Origin: Alphaproteobacteria bacterium | GTDB lineage: Bacteria > Pseudomonadota > Alphaproteobacteria > UBA9219 | DNA: 64,000 nt | Assembly: GCA_009779745.1 (NCBI GenBank) | Contig: WRDR01000002.1 | Span: 1-64,000 of the forward strand | Reading direction: 5' to 3' | Part shown: positions 49,723 to 58,884 of the stretch, piece after piece | Layout of the letters: each line of letters opens with the position of its first letter | How positions within the stretch are numbered: position 1 is the first letter of the stretch | Made by a program: the position numbers and the translations under genes | Notes under the pieces: model-generated | The model's database searches: none | Seen by the model: only the letters and a program-made list of their open reading frames with translations | What the model was told of the DNA's origin: nothing

Positions 49723-50130
49723 TCAAAAAGCCCTTAGAAAAACCCCAAGCCCCTTGTCCAGTCTTGCCATGGTTTTTGCCATATGCTTGCTGTCTTCATT
49801 AATCCAAGTATGAAACGCCCACGCATATACGCCTAACAGCCCGACTGTTTTTATCAGTTTTTGTTCTTTTTTGGATTCTATAAGGCTGATTGTATCGCCC
49901 ATTGCCGCATATACTTGTTTTATGAGGTGCTTTGCTGTATCTGCGTCTTTTAACGCCGCCGATACAGTCTCTTTCACAAGAGGCTTGTTTTTTTCCAGCA
50001 CTGTTAACCTGTTCATCAGCACATCGAACAAAATATCCTTAGTTTCTTCACTGCTGTATTTCTTTTTTCTTTTTTTAGGCAATGCTGCTTTATTCGCCTT
50101 TTTAATCAGAGAATCTATTTTTTTCTTCAT
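49723..50130 (-). CDS. COQ9/TetR-C-terminal-like small protein
   Basis: A 135-residue basic protein. LFDVLMNRLTVLEKNKPLVKETV and LLGVYAWAFHTWINEDSKHMAKTMARLDKGL resemble the C-terminal helical ligand domain of alphaproteobacterial TetR-like/COQ9-like proteins, but there is no helix-turn-helix N-terminus; instead a Lys-rich tail. Related proteins bind lipid or quinone intermediates. It overlaps tsaB as ATGA. Assignment is by recall of the pattern only. Confidence 0.55.
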   Translation of the reverse strand: MKKKIDSLIKKANKAALPKKRKKKYSSEETKDILFDVLMNRLTVLEKNKPLVKETVSAALKDADTAKHLIKQVYAAMGDTISLIESKKEQKLIKTVGLLGVYAWAFHTWINEDSKHMAKTMARLDKGLGVFLRAF

Positions 50131-50738
50131 GTTTGCCTCTTATTAGGCGCAGATACGTCCGGTTCTCTTACGTACAACGGCACTGGTTTATACCTGTCAT
50201 CATCAGCATCTGCCCCGGCGGCTATTATAGCGTTTATTTCCAGTATATCCTTAGGACTATATTCTTTATAGTTACCCGAATCCATTTTAACATCGCCTGT
50301 AACAGCCCTTCCCTTAATCAATAACTCTATTTCCTCTTTCCTAAGCATTTGAATCTTTCTCTCTGTTCCTTTCTTATACTCACAGCAAAACAGCTCTTTT
50401 CTCATGGAATTCAAAACTACCACCACATCATCGCCGGCGCACAGTCTTTTGTAAGACTCAAATCTGTCTACGCCTACGACAGGCTTTTCCAATCCAAAGC
50501 CCAGTCCTTGCGCTACCGCTATGCCTATGCGAGTTCCGGTAAAACTGCCGGGTCCTTTGGCAGCGACTATTCTATCGAGGTTTCTTAATTCTTCCGTTCC
50601 CATGACTTCCCGTATCATAGGCATGATTCTTGCGTCCTGCCCTCTGGGCATTTTCTCTGCTTTAGCGGCAACCACCCTGCCCTCCCACAAACACACTCCG
50701 CAAGAGTCGCTGCACGTGTCGATAGATAAGATTTTCAT
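50127..50738 (-). CDS. tsaB: tRNA threonylcarbamoyladenosine biosynthesis protein TsaB
   Basis: Partner of TsaD in t6A synthesis. ASKHA fold with MKILSIDTCSDSCGVCLW, PRGQDARIMPMI and AAKGPGSFTGTRIGIAVAQGLGF. The start at 50738 is chosen because the family begins at MKIL; the longer in-frame start lies inside fbaB. About 203 residues. It sits between fbaB and a COQ9-like gene rather than next to rimI. Confidence 0.9.
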   Translation of the reverse strand: MKILSIDTCSDSCGVCLWEGRVVAAKAEKMPRGQDARIMPMIREVMGTEELRNLDRIVAAKGPGSFTGTRIGIAVAQGLGFGLEKPVVGVDRFESYKRLCAGDDVVVVLNSMRKELFCCEYKKGTERKIQMLRKEEIELLIKGRAVTGDVKMDSGNYKEYSPKDILEINAIIAAGADADDDRYKPVPLYVREPDVSAPNKRQT

Positions 50739-50742
50739 GTTA

Positions 50743-51663
50743 CTACTTATATATCTCAACCAATTCATTAAGCAGCATCAGAGCCTCAGCCCTAGGACGC
50801 TGAAAACAGTTGCGTCCTATGATAGAGCCAAATCCGCCGCCTTCACGTATTGCTCTGGCATCCGCCAGCACGCTTTCAGTATCTTTGGCAACTCCTCCTG
50901 AAAATACTACTATTCTCCTGGCATTGAAACAGCACTGCATGACGTGGTGCACTCTTTTAGCCTGAGTTTCTCTGGCTATCTTCTGTTCTTCGTAAACCTT
51001 TTTCGCCTCTTTCTGTTCGAGGAAATCGGACGGAAGCTTGACTTTGATTATGTTAGCTCCCAGCAAAGCCGCTTGGTGTGCGCTGTATGCTATTACGTCC
51101 AGAGCAGTCTCTCCTTCCTTAGAAAGATTCCCGCCTCTTGCATAAGACCACAATACTACTGCGAGTCCCTTTGCCTTGGCTTCTTTTGACAGTTCTCTGA
51201 ACTCTTCGTATTGATTATAAGCGTTGTTAGAACCCGGATATATAGTGAATCCTATGGCAGAACAGCCTAGTCTCAAGGCATCTTCTACGGAAGCAGTTAC
51301 GGCCTGATCAGCGTCTTCTTTTTGGGTGGAGAGGCTGTTTGCGCTGTTCATCTTGAGAATAGTGGGTATTGCGCCTGCGAAAGTGTCTGCGCCTGCTGCC
51401 AGAGAGCCCAGAGGAGCTGCGTATGCGCTGAGTTCCGCTTCTATGGCGAGTTCATAGTGATAATGAGGGTCATAAGCCAGAGGATTCATAGCAAAGCTGC
51501 GTGCAGGACCGTGTTCAAAGCCTTGGTCTACAGGCAGAATGATAAGGTGTCCGGACCCGCCCAGCCTTCCGGCCATGAGCATTCTTGCGAGGTTAGCCTT
51601 GGTTCCGGGAGTTTCCCCTTCATACCAACCTAATATTTCTTTGATGCGAGGTGTGAGTTTCAT
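50743..51663 (-). CDS. fbaB: Class I fructose-bisphosphate aldolase, FbaB/DhnA type
   Basis: Interconverts fructose-1,6-bisphosphate with triose phosphates in glycolysis and gluconeogenesis. The 306 residues contain ILPVDQGFEHGP, GFTIYPGSNN and ANIIKVKLPSDF, where the first Lys of KVK is in the expected Schiff-base region, and VFSGGVAK. Its stop is 4 nt from the tsaB ATG. Together with pckG it supports a working gluconeogenic route. Confidence 0.9.
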   Translation of the reverse strand: MKLTPRIKEILGWYEGETPGTKANLARMLMAGRLGGSGHLIILPVDQGFEHGPARSFAMNPLAYDPHYHYELAIEAELSAYAAPLGSLAAGADTFAGAIPTILKMNSANSLSTQKEDADQAVTASVEDALRLGCSAIGFTIYPGSNNAYNQYEEFRELSKEAKAKGLAVVLWSYARGGNLSKEGETALDVIAYSAHQAALLGANIIKVKLPSDFLEQKEAKKVYEEQKIARETQAKRVHHVMQCCFNARRIVVFSGGVAKDTESVLADARAIREGGGFGSIIGRNCFQRPRAEALMLLNELVEIYK

Positions 51664-51780
51664 ACTAAATTCTCCTTTAAAAATAAGAATCTCATTTTTA
51701 TATACAACTATTTCTATTGCTTTACAAGAGAGGTAAAATTATTATAATCGAGATTCTAGGTGCAAACAAAAAGACTCAAT

Positions 51781-52629
51781 ATGATGAAACGTTTCATAAG
51801 CCTCTTTACAAGCAACAATTTTAAACTGCGTACGATTTCCGCGCTTATTATGGCTCCTATTGCTATAATAACAGTGTATCTGGGCTCCTTTGTCTTTGAT
51901 GCAGCGGTAATCGTAGCTATGGCAATCGCCCTTTACGAGTGGCTGCGCATGGTCGCTCCTAATTTCAGCACTAGGAATGTAAGCATAGCCTGCGGACTCC
52001 TTATAGGTCTCTTAGCAATAGGCGGGTTAATCTCTTTAACACTGGGCGTTTGGCTTTTAGCTGTTTTTACAGTGTTTCTCTTCACTCTATCCAAGTTCGG
52101 CAACGGACTGGAAAAATCCTCATGGATAGCGTTCGGGCTGCCTTATATAGGAGGCGCAGGACTTGCTTTAATGGCTATAAGAGCCGGCTCAACGCCGGAA
52201 TTTCAGTTCCCTGAGCCGAACTCGGGAATTATGTTCTTTCTTATAGCTATAGTTTGGGCTTCGGACGTTGGAGCCTATCTTTTCGGCAAAATAATAGGCG
52301 GGCGCAAACTGGCTCCAAGAATCAGCCCCAACAAGACTATTTCCGGCTGTATCGGCGGAGTTTTCCTAGCGGCAGTCTGCGGTTACGCAGTGGCTCATGT
52401 CTTCGGCGCAAGCAACATTCATTATGTCCTCTATATATCGATTATACTGTCTGTTGTATCTCAGCTTGGCGATTTGTTTGAATCTCACATGAAGCGCAAA
52501 GCCAACATCAAAGAGACCGGAGATTTAATCCCCGGACACGGAGGAGTGCTCGATAGAATAGACGGACTGTTATTTGCCTCTGTGGCTTTGTTCTGTACGG
52601 AATATTTCTTTGGAATCGTTTGGCAATAA
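51781..52629 (+). CDS. cdsA: Phosphatidate cytidylyltransferase
   Basis: Makes CDP-diacylglycerol for phospholipids. About eight membrane helices; the C-terminal signature SQLGDLFESHMKRKANIKETGDLIPGHGGVLDRIDGLLFA is complete. I prefer the ATG at 51781 (MMKRFISLF) over the GTG at 51760. It is followed by dxr, the usual order, but uppS is missing upstream and rseP/bamA are missing downstream. Confidence 0.92.
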   Translation: MMKRFISLFTSNNFKLRTISALIMAPIAIITVYLGSFVFDAAVIVAMAIALYEWLRMVAPNFSTRNVSIACGLLIGLLAIGGLISLTLGVWLLAVFTVFLFTLSKFGNGLEKSSWIAFGLPYIGGAGLALMAIRAGSTPEFQFPEPNSGIMFFLIAIVWASDVGAYLFGKIIGGRKLAPRISPNKTISGCIGGVFLAAVCGYAVAHVFGASNIHYVLYISIILSVVSQLGDLFESHMKRKANIKETGDLIPGHGGVLDRIDGLLFASVALFCTEYFFGIVWQ

Positions 52630-52645
52630 CTCGTAAGGTACGGCA

Positions 52646-53812
52646 ATGCAGCGCACTAATCCAAAAACAATTTCTATTCTCGGCTCTACCGGTTCTGTGG
52701 GACAACAGACCATTGACCTGATTACCAGAAATATTGATAAATACGATGTTGTTGCTTTGACTGCCAATAAAAGCGCAGAGCTTTTGGCTAAACAGGCAAA
52801 GTCTCTTAACGCTAAAATTGCCGTTATCGGCGATGAGCAGAAGTATAAAGATTTAAAAGATGCTCTTGCCGGAACCGGTATAAAAGCTGCAAGCGGAGCT
52901 TCCGCTATTGCAGAGGCGGCTGCTATGGACAGTGAGCTTACGGTATCCGCTATTGTAGGCGCAGCAGGACTTCCGGGCACGCTGGAGGCTGTAAAAAGAG
53001 GCAAGACCATTGCTTTTGCCAATAAAGAGACTCTTGTGTGCGCAGGCTCTCTTATGATGAATATGGTCAAGCAGACAGGTGCAACTCTGCTTCCTGTAGA
53101 CAGTGAGCATAACGCTATATATCAGGTTTTTGATTTTAATCACAGAGACGGAATCAATAAGATTATTCTTACGGCATCCGGCGGATCATTCCGTGATTCC
53201 AGTTTGGAAGAAATGGCGGCTGTGACTCCGGAAGAGGCTGTTAAGCATCCGGTTTGGAGCATGGGCGCAAAGATTTCTGTGGACAGTTCTACTATGATGA
53301 ACAAGGCTCTTGAGGTCATAGAAGCCCATTTTCTGTTTCAAATGCCTGCGGACAAAATAGAAGTACTTATACACCCTCAGTCCATTATTCACAGCATGGT
53401 TGAGTATAAGGACGGCTCGATACTGGCACAGCTTGGCTCGCCGGATATGAGAACGCCGATAGGATATTGCCTTGCGTATCCTGAGAGAATGGAAACGCCG
53501 GTGCCTAAGCTGGATTTAGCGGCTATAGGAAAACTCACGTTTGAAAAGCCGGACTTGGATAAATTTCCTACTATAAATTTTGCCTACGAGGCTTTGGAAA
53601 AAGGCGGGACCGCGCCGGCTATAATAAACGCTGCAAACGAAGTGGCGGTAGATGCGTTTTTAGACCATAAAGTAGGCTTTTTGGATATTTCAAGACTGGT
53701 TGGCGAAATGCTGCATTCTTGTAAGATAGATAAACTTACTGATTTGAAGCTGCTGCATGAGGTTGACGCTGCTGTGCGAAGGAAGACTTCCGAGAAGGTT
53801 TTAGGAATGTGA
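52646..53812 (+). CDS. dxr: 1-deoxy-D-xylulose-5-phosphate reductoisomerase
   Basis: First committed step of the MEP isoprenoid pathway (NADPH-dependent). ISILGSTGSVGQQTIDLI is the nucleotide-binding loop, ANKETLVCAG and PVDSEHNAI the catalytic/metal region, and SVDSSTMMNKALEVIEAHFLF the conserved block. 388 residues, full length. The stop codon lies in a heptamer array that also contains the cca start. Confidence 0.96.
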   Translation: MQRTNPKTISILGSTGSVGQQTIDLITRNIDKYDVVALTANKSAELLAKQAKSLNAKIAVIGDEQKYKDLKDALAGTGIKAASGASAIAEAAAMDSELTVSAIVGAAGLPGTLEAVKRGKTIAFANKETLVCAGSLMMNMVKQTGATLLPVDSEHNAIYQVFDFNHRDGINKIILTASGGSFRDSSLEEMAAVTPEEAVKHPVWSMGAKISVDSSTMMNKALEVIEAHFLFQMPADKIEVLIHPQSIIHSMVEYKDGSILAQLGSPDMRTPIGYCLAYPERMETPVPKLDLAAIGKLTFEKPDLDKFPTINFAYEALEKGGTAPAIINAANEVAVDAFLDHKVGFLDISRLVGEMLHSCKIDKLTDLKLLHEVDAAVRRKTSEKVLGM

Positions 53813-53831
53813 AATGTGAAATGTGGAATGA
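53804..53831. repeat. Four heptamers joining dxr and cca
   Basis: GGAATGT, GAAATGT, GAAATGT and GGAATGA in exact register. The dxr stop (53810-53812) and the cca ATG (53828-53830) both lie within, so adding or losing a unit would change their spacing without breaking either gene. Confidence 0.8.
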
Positions 53832-54958
53832 CGGAATTACTAACAGAAGACACTGTCTTTCTAATGAAGCTCCTAGACGCTCGGATAGTAGGCGGAGCTG
53901 TAAGAGACGCTTTGCTTGAAGTTCCGGTAAAAGACATAGATTTTGCGAGTCCATTGACGCCCGAACAAGTAACTGATATTTGCAGCAAGAATAATATTGT
54001 TATTATTCCTACAGGCATAAAGCACGGGACTGTTACAATACGATACAACAGTAAAAACTATGAAATAACGACTCTGCGGAAAGATGTTTCTGCAGACGGA
54101 AGGCACGCTGAGATTGCTTTTACAGACGATTGGGAACTGGATTCTTCACGGCGGGATTTTACGATAAACGCTTTTTACATGGATTATGAAGGTAAGATTT
54201 ACGACTATCACAACGGAAAAGAAGATTTACAAAAAAAGCTGGTCAGGTTTATCGGAGAACCTGAAAAAAGAATAAAAGAGGATTATCTTAGAATTTTGCG
54301 ATTTTTCCGCTTTTACGCTCAGATGGGTTCTGTGACTGTGGACGAAAAGGCATTGAATGCTTGTGCGAAATTATCGAGCCATATAAAAGAATTATCCGCT
54401 GAACGCATAACACATGAGTTCTTGCGTCTATTAGAGTGCGCTTCTCCGCAAGAAGCAATAAGACTCATGCAGAACAGCAGAGTATTGGAACAATTTCTAA
54501 AAGAAGCAGTTTCCGATAATCTTGACGGTTATATTCGAAAAGAGAAGCTATATGACGTACCGATATCTCCACTCGCACGGCTTAGTTCAACTCTCTGCTT
54601 AACAAAGATGCTGCGCTTTTCGCACAAACAAAAAGAGATTCTGCGTACTCTTGCGAAGATGAGAGAAAAGCCTATAACAGATGCCTCAGAGCTTTACGAG
54701 ATATTATATGATACGCCGAAAGAGCTTGTTTTACAGGGGCTGCTGCTAAGCAATAAAGAAACATATGATTTAGTAAAAACAATAAAGGAATGGGAAAAAA
54801 TACCCTTTCCGCTTACAGGACAAGACGTGCTGGCTCTAGGGATTCCGGAGTCTGCCAGAGTCGGAGAGCTTCTAAGAGAAACTATGAAGTGGTGGTTCAA
54901 GCATTCGTGCAAGCCATCTTATGAGGAATGCTTAAAAAATGTAAAATGTAGAATTTAG
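53828..54958 (+). CDS. cca: CCA tRNA nucleotidyltransferase / poly(A) polymerase family
   Basis: Class II nucleotidyltransferase adding or repairing tRNA 3' CCA. RIVGGAVRDALL...VKDIDFAS gives the head motif with the metal Asp pair, RRDFTINAFYMDYEGKIYDY and RFIGEPEKRIKEDYLRILRFFRF follow. About 376 residues with the ATG at 53828; an in-frame ATG 12 nt upstream is also in the repeat. The final KNVKCRI is encoded by another heptamer array. Poly(A) polymerase cannot be fully excluded. Confidence 0.85.
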   Translation: MTELLTEDTVFLMKLLDARIVGGAVRDALLEVPVKDIDFASPLTPEQVTDICSKNNIVIIPTGIKHGTVTIRYNSKNYEITTLRKDVSADGRHAEIAFTDDWELDSSRRDFTINAFYMDYEGKIYDYHNGKEDLQKKLVRFIGEPEKRIKEDYLRILRFFRFYAQMGSVTVDEKALNACAKLSSHIKELSAERITHEFLRLLECASPQEAIRLMQNSRVLEQFLKEAVSDNLDGYIRKEKLYDVPISPLARLSSTLCLTKMLRFSHKQKEILRTLAKMREKPITDASELYEILYDTPKELVLQGLLLSNKETYDLVKTIKEWEKIPFPLTGQDVLALGIPESARVGELLRETMKWWFKHSCKPSYEECLKNVKCRI

Positions 54959-54982
54959 AATGTAAAATTCACATTCTACATT
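54939..54982. repeat. Heptamer array at the cca 3' end
   Basis: ATGTAAA, ATGTAGA, ATTTAGA and ATGTAAA are followed in register by ATTCACA and TTCTACA, which are near-complements, so the two halves can pair. The cca stop lies inside. Confidence 0.75.
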
Positions 54983-55087
54983 AAAAAAACCTTGACTAAA
55001 CAAGAAATATGGGATATTTCACATATAATATATTCTTGTGTGATTTTTCCTTTATTTATTTCATAATTTTATTTCAAGGACTTTATC

Positions 55088-55582
55088 ATGGCAAAACGCA
55101 GGTCCCCGGTCTCTTCAGACAAAAGATTCAAAAAATCCAAAAATATTTCAATAGCGTCATATTCTACCAGATTACAGCACTCTGAATACATATTGGAAAA
55201 AACAGATAATCTGAGTGTGACTCTTAAAATCCTGAACGAAACAGTTCTGGATATTCTGGAAAGCAAGCGCATCATAGACAATAAGCAATTCAATGCCGGT
55301 CTGCGCTTCAGATCCGATTTTTACTCGGCAGATATTACGTCAAGAGTAACAGGCAGCTACTCCGGCGTAAGAAACAATACTGATTTTCATAAAACTCCGG
55401 AAAAGTCAAAAATACAGGAGCGGGCTTACGAAAGGTGGCGGGCAGCCGTCAAAGACATAGGCGCAGCGCAAAGTAAAGTCTTAATTTCAAGCGTTTGCTA
55501 TGATGCAATGCCCATGCCGCCGGAGCTGGAGCTATTGCAAGACGGGCTTTTAAGGTTAGCAAAGATTTACAAAATACATTAA
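55088..55582 (+). CDS. DUF6456-like protein
   Basis: A 164-residue soluble protein. The C-terminal half (FNAGLRFRSDFYSADITSRVTGSY ... LISSVCYDAMPMPPELELLQDGLLRLAKIYKIH) follows the pattern of the alphaproteobacterial DUF6456 domain, from recall. The N-terminal half is basic and lacks the longer regulator-like region many homologues have. Function unknown; some relatives resemble phage replication or regulatory proteins. Upstream of it are a TTGACT and a TATAAT too far apart to call a promoter. Confidence 0.6.
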   Translation: MAKRRSPVSSDKRFKKSKNISIASYSTRLQHSEYILEKTDNLSVTLKILNETVLDILESKRIIDNKQFNAGLRFRSDFYSADITSRVTGSYSGVRNNTDFHKTPEKSKIQERAYERWRAAVKDIGAAQSKVLISSVCYDAMPMPPELELLQDGLLRLAKIYKIH

Positions 55583-55775
55583 CTATATAGGGAGAGCCTG
55601 TTTTATTTGCTTGCTTTTAAGGCGGTTTTTGTTTATTTGTGTTTATTGGTTTTAGTCAAGGCTTCTTATTTGCTTAAATCTTACGGTTTATCTTTTGCTG
55701 ACTTTTGACTAGGACTGCCTTAGTCCTGTCGCGGTGATAGGGTCGGAGGACAAGATAAACTAAAGGATAAAAGAT

Positions 55776-55988
55776 ATGGCTACCGGTACAGTAAAATGGT
55801 TCAATAGCACCAAAGGTTATGGTTTTATACAGCCTGATGCAGGCGGTCCTGACGTGTTCGTACACATCAGTGCTGTTGAGAAGGCTGGTCTTCGCGGACT
55901 TAACGAAGGACAGAAACTCAGTTTCGATTTGATAACTGAACGTGGCAAAACTGCTGCTGCTAACTTAGCAATAGCTGACGCTGCCTAG
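55776..55988 (+). CDS. cspA: Cold-shock protein (CspA family)
   Basis: Single cold-shock domain of 70 residues that binds single-stranded RNA/DNA and melts RNA structure. RNP1 KGYGFIQP and RNP2 VFVHISAV are both present. An AAAGGA ribosome site precedes the ATG. The 193-bp upstream gap has no ORF and may hold a long structured leader, as in other csp genes. A strong terminator follows. Confidence 0.95.
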   Translation: MATGTVKWFNSTKGYGFIQPDAGGPDVFVHISAVEKAGLRGLNEGQKLSFDLITERGKTAAANLAIADAA

Positions 55989-56007
55989 TAATTCTTGCGT
56001 GATTGAG

Positions 56008-56041
56008 ATAGCGGCTTTGTTATAAAGCCGCTATTTTTTTG
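56008..56041 (+). terminator. Rho-independent terminator of cspA
   Basis: An 11-bp perfect stem, ATAGCGGCTTT (56008-56018) with AAAGCCGCTAT (56024-56034), a 5-nt loop and a run of eight T. Confidence 0.93.
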
Positions 56042-56067
56042 TGCGTTTTTATGATATAAACTAAAAC

Positions 56068-57642
56068 ATGTTATGCGAACGCTTCATATCTAAACTCAAA
56101 AACATTGCAGTAGGCAACGGGCTGAAGCAAGAGGATATTGTTGTATTTGAAAAGCAGGAAACTACGGTTCCTTTAAAGGCGACTCTGTTTTTGCGAGGCG
56201 AATGTGAAATGGCAGCCGCCGCCTCAAACAAGAGCAAAGCCAAAGCAGTGCACTCCGCAAAAGAGCTTGCCGAAGCTATAGATACGCAGAAGAAGGAATT
56301 TTTTAACAGCAAGAAAGCAAAAGACGAGGCTGTTCAAGAAGTACTGAAGCATGAAAACAAGGGCTGGGGACTCGAGAATGCTCTGGTTACTCTGCCGGAT
56401 TTCTGCCAGACTTATGCGGCAAAAGAAGTATGCCCTCGGTGCCGCGGAGCAACAGCTTTTGTATGCAATGCCTGCAGCGGCACCGGAAGAGAGATTTGTT
56501 CCAACTGTAACAACACGGGATATATATTCTGTTATCATTGCAACGAACAAGGCTATGACGCAAATAACAATCTTTGCACCTACTGCAACGGCTATAGAAA
56601 AATGCCGTGCTTGCAATGCAGCCGCACCGGCTATGTTCCGTGCCATGTATGCGGAGGAACTGCAAGAACAACCTGCGAAGCATGTAAAGGCGTTGGCTCT
56701 ATTATAGTAAACTCCGAGCTACTTTGCGGAGTCAAAACTAGGTTTGCTGCGGATTTTTTTGACCTGCCTTCCGGACTTAAAAAAGGCATTGACAAAATAG
56801 GGATTGCAGAGCTTGGCAAATCTCATACTGATGTTACTGTTAATATTATCAAAGGAGACGAGGCTGACAGCGGTATCGGCACTCAAGAATTTCCAGCCTT
56901 AGAATATACCGCGGATATTCCTTATGCAGAGATTAAGATGTCTCTTAAAGGAAAGAAAGCTCTTGTGTCTTTGACAGGAAAAAAAGGCGTTGCGGCCGGA
57001 GTACCTAATTTTTTAGACGTTCCGCTTAAAGAACTCTTGGACGCAGTGCAGACACAGAGTAATTCCTCTTTTGCCATGAGACTGGCTCTCAAGACAAAAG
57101 CGTTCAGAGAAATGCTTGCTATTGTTTTGGAAAAAGGGCTGGACAGAAAACCTTCTCTTCTTGCAATGAAAAGGCTGTATCCTTTCGGTCTGTCCGATAA
57201 TATGATTTTGATTATATTCAAGACGCTTTCCGCCAGTATAAAGAAGGCTACTTTATTCGCGCGAGTCACAGCCGGAATTCTGAGCGTTTCTCTGGTTTCG
57301 CTTTTGCTTTATTTCTATGCGGCAAATCTTTGGAATTTTTCTCTGGTCAAAAACAGTAATTACCCTGTTATACTCTCTTTTGTGATTGATATAGCGGTAC
57401 TCTTAGGTTCCATTCTCGTTTGCCTGATTGTTTTGAACAGTGCCTTTGCTGCGGCTGTTCATTACATAGCCCATAAATTAGGCCTGAAAATTAAGCTTAA
57501 TGCCAGAAACATCATGCCGACAAGACTGGGCAAATTGGGTTTTTCAGTAATTTTTGCAATAATGTTTGTATTTTTGCTGCTGTTTCTGTTATATCCGCAT
57601 AACTCTTTGTGGCTTAGCTTTGTGAGGAATCATGGGTTTTAA
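56068..57642 (+). CDS. Membrane protein with eight CxxC zinc-knuckle motifs
   Basis: A 524-residue protein with no family I can name. CxxC pairs begin at Cys122, 133, 144 and 155, then 170, 181, 192 and 203: two blocks of four with an exact 11-residue period, many followed by a Gly-containing turn as in DnaJ (CxxCxGxG). DnaJ has four such motifs and two zincs; this has twice that. A charged helical N-terminus (50-100), a soluble middle, and about three hydrophobic segments (roughly 400-425, 432-465, 490-512) follow. There is no J domain. Its end overlaps ychF by 11 bp, so the two are probably cotranscribed. Confidence 0.8.
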   Translation: MLCERFISKLKNIAVGNGLKQEDIVVFEKQETTVPLKATLFLRGECEMAAAASNKSKAKAVHSAKELAEAIDTQKKEFFNSKKAKDEAVQEVLKHENKGWGLENALVTLPDFCQTYAAKEVCPRCRGATAFVCNACSGTGREICSNCNNTGYIFCYHCNEQGYDANNNLCTYCNGYRKMPCLQCSRTGYVPCHVCGGTARTTCEACKGVGSIIVNSELLCGVKTRFAADFFDLPSGLKKGIDKIGIAELGKSHTDVTVNIIKGDEADSGIGTQEFPALEYTADIPYAEIKMSLKGKKALVSLTGKKGVAAGVPNFLDVPLKELLDAVQTQSNSSFAMRLALKTKAFREMLAIVLEKGLDRKPSLLAMKRLYPFGLSDNMILIIFKTLSASIKKATLFARVTAGILSVSLVSLLLYFYAANLWNFSLVKNSNYPVILSFVIDIAVLLGSILVCLIVLNSAFAAAVHYIAHKLGLKIKLNARNIMPTRLGKLGFSVIFAIMFVFLLLFLLYPHNSLWLSFVRNHGF

Positions 57643-58738
57643 TTGCGGTATTGTCGGTCTTCCTAATGTCGGTAAATCTACGCTGTTTAATGCTTTGACA
57701 GCAACGGCAGCGGCTCAGGCTGCGAACTATCCGTTCTGCACCATAGAGCCTAATGTCGGAAGAGTAAGCGTGCCTGATGCGCGGCTGGATAAACTCGGAG
57801 AAATGGCGAAGTCTGTGAAAATAATTCCTACTCAGCTGGAGTTCATAGACATAGCAGGATTGGTAAGAGGAGCAGCCAAAGGCGAAGGGCTGGGCAATCA
57901 ATTCTTGAGTCATATCAGAGAAGTAGACGCTATAATACACGTGCTGCGGTGCTTTGAGGACGGAGATATTACGCACGTAGACGGTTCCGTAGACCCTTTG
58001 CGCGATGCCGATACTGTAGAGACAGAGCTTATGCTTGCGGATCTGGAAAGTTTAGAAAAAAGATTTCAAAATTCGCAAAAAAGAGCTAAATCCGGTGATA
58101 AAGAAGCGGCAGAGCAATTGAGCGTTATGGAGCCTGCTCTTGAGACGTTAAGGAACGGCAATCCGGTAAGGACTATTATAAAATCTCTGCCTAAGGAGAA
58201 ACTCGCAGCGTTGAAACAGCTTCAGCTTATTACATCTAAACCTGTGCTTTATGTAGCAAACGTGGCGGAGGCTGATGCTTCTTCGGGAAATGCTCTGAGT
58301 GCTAAGGCAGCGGAAAAGGCGGCAAAAGAAGGAGCAAAGATAGTTACTATTGCGGCAGCTATTGAAGCTGAGGTTTCCGGTCTTGAGACTGCGGAAGAAA
58401 AAACGGAGTTTCTGGAGGCGTTGGGGCTTAGTGAGCCCGGGCTTAACAAGATTATAAAGGCGGGATATGACACGCTGGATTTGATTTCGTTTTTTACAGT
58501 AGGACCAAAGGAAGCAAGAGCATGGACTGTGAAAAAAGGAGCTTTGGCACCGGAAGCAGCAGGAGTCATTCACACGGATTTTGAAAAAGGTTTTATAAAA
58601 GCAGAGACCATAGCGTATGATGATTACATAGCGTGCGGCGGAGAGGTTCAAGCAAAAGAGCGCGGCAAGCTGCGCCAAGAAGGCAAAGAGTACATTGTCC
58701 AAGACGGGGATATTTTTCACTTCAAGTTTAATGTGTAG
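57632..58738 (+). CDS. ychF: Ribosome-binding ATPase YchF/OLA1
   Basis: Obg-family P-loop NTPase that prefers ATP and associates with ribosomes and stress responses. [22 protein letters not shown] (G1), [22 protein letters not shown] (G3) and YVANVAEAD in place of the NKxD GTP motif fit YchF. The C-terminal TGS domain ([15 protein letters not shown]...[11 protein letters not shown]) is complete. 368 residues. Confidence 0.95.
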   Translation: MGFNCGIVGLPNVGKSTLFNALTATAAAQAANYPFCTIEPNVGRVSVPDARLDKLGEMAKSVKIIPTQLEFIDIAGLVRGAAKGEGLGNQFLSHIREVDAIIHVLRCFEDGDITHVDGSVDPLRDADTVETELMLADLESLEKRFQNSQKRAKSGDKEAAEQLSVMEPALETLRNGNPVRTIIKSLPKEKLAALKQLQLITSKPVLYVANVAEADASSGNALSAKAAEKAAKEGAKIVTIAAAIEAEVSGLETAEEKTEFLEALGLSEPGLNKIIKAGYDTLDLISFFTVGPKEARAWTVKKGALAPEAAGVIHTDFEKGFIKAETIAYDDYIACGGEVQAKERGKLRQEGKEYIVQDGDIFHFKFNV

Positions 58739-58808
58739 TGAGGTGTGGAGTTATTGAAGGGGGCAACGTATTCCCCAAAAAATCCTTAATAAACAACGAG
58801 TTATGGGA

Positions 58809-58855
58809 CAAGGTATTGATTTTGTTGGGTATTTCATAATACCCTCTTTGGAATG
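58809..58855. repeat. Fragment related to the 289-bp palindrome
   Basis: 47 bases match 171-217 with five differences, including the shared core TTGGGTATTTCATAA. Only this inner arm is present; the outer arm and mirror half are not seen. It lies 70 bp after ychF and just before the next gene's possible start. Confidence 0.75.
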
Positions 58856-58884
58856 CACAATGGAAAATGTAAAGCTAAATAATT

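Noticed and set aside
54992-55029. TTGACT followed by TATAAT upstream of the DUF6456-like gene
   Set aside because: The spacer is 26 nt, too long for a sigma-70 promoter; the two boxes are unlikely to work together.
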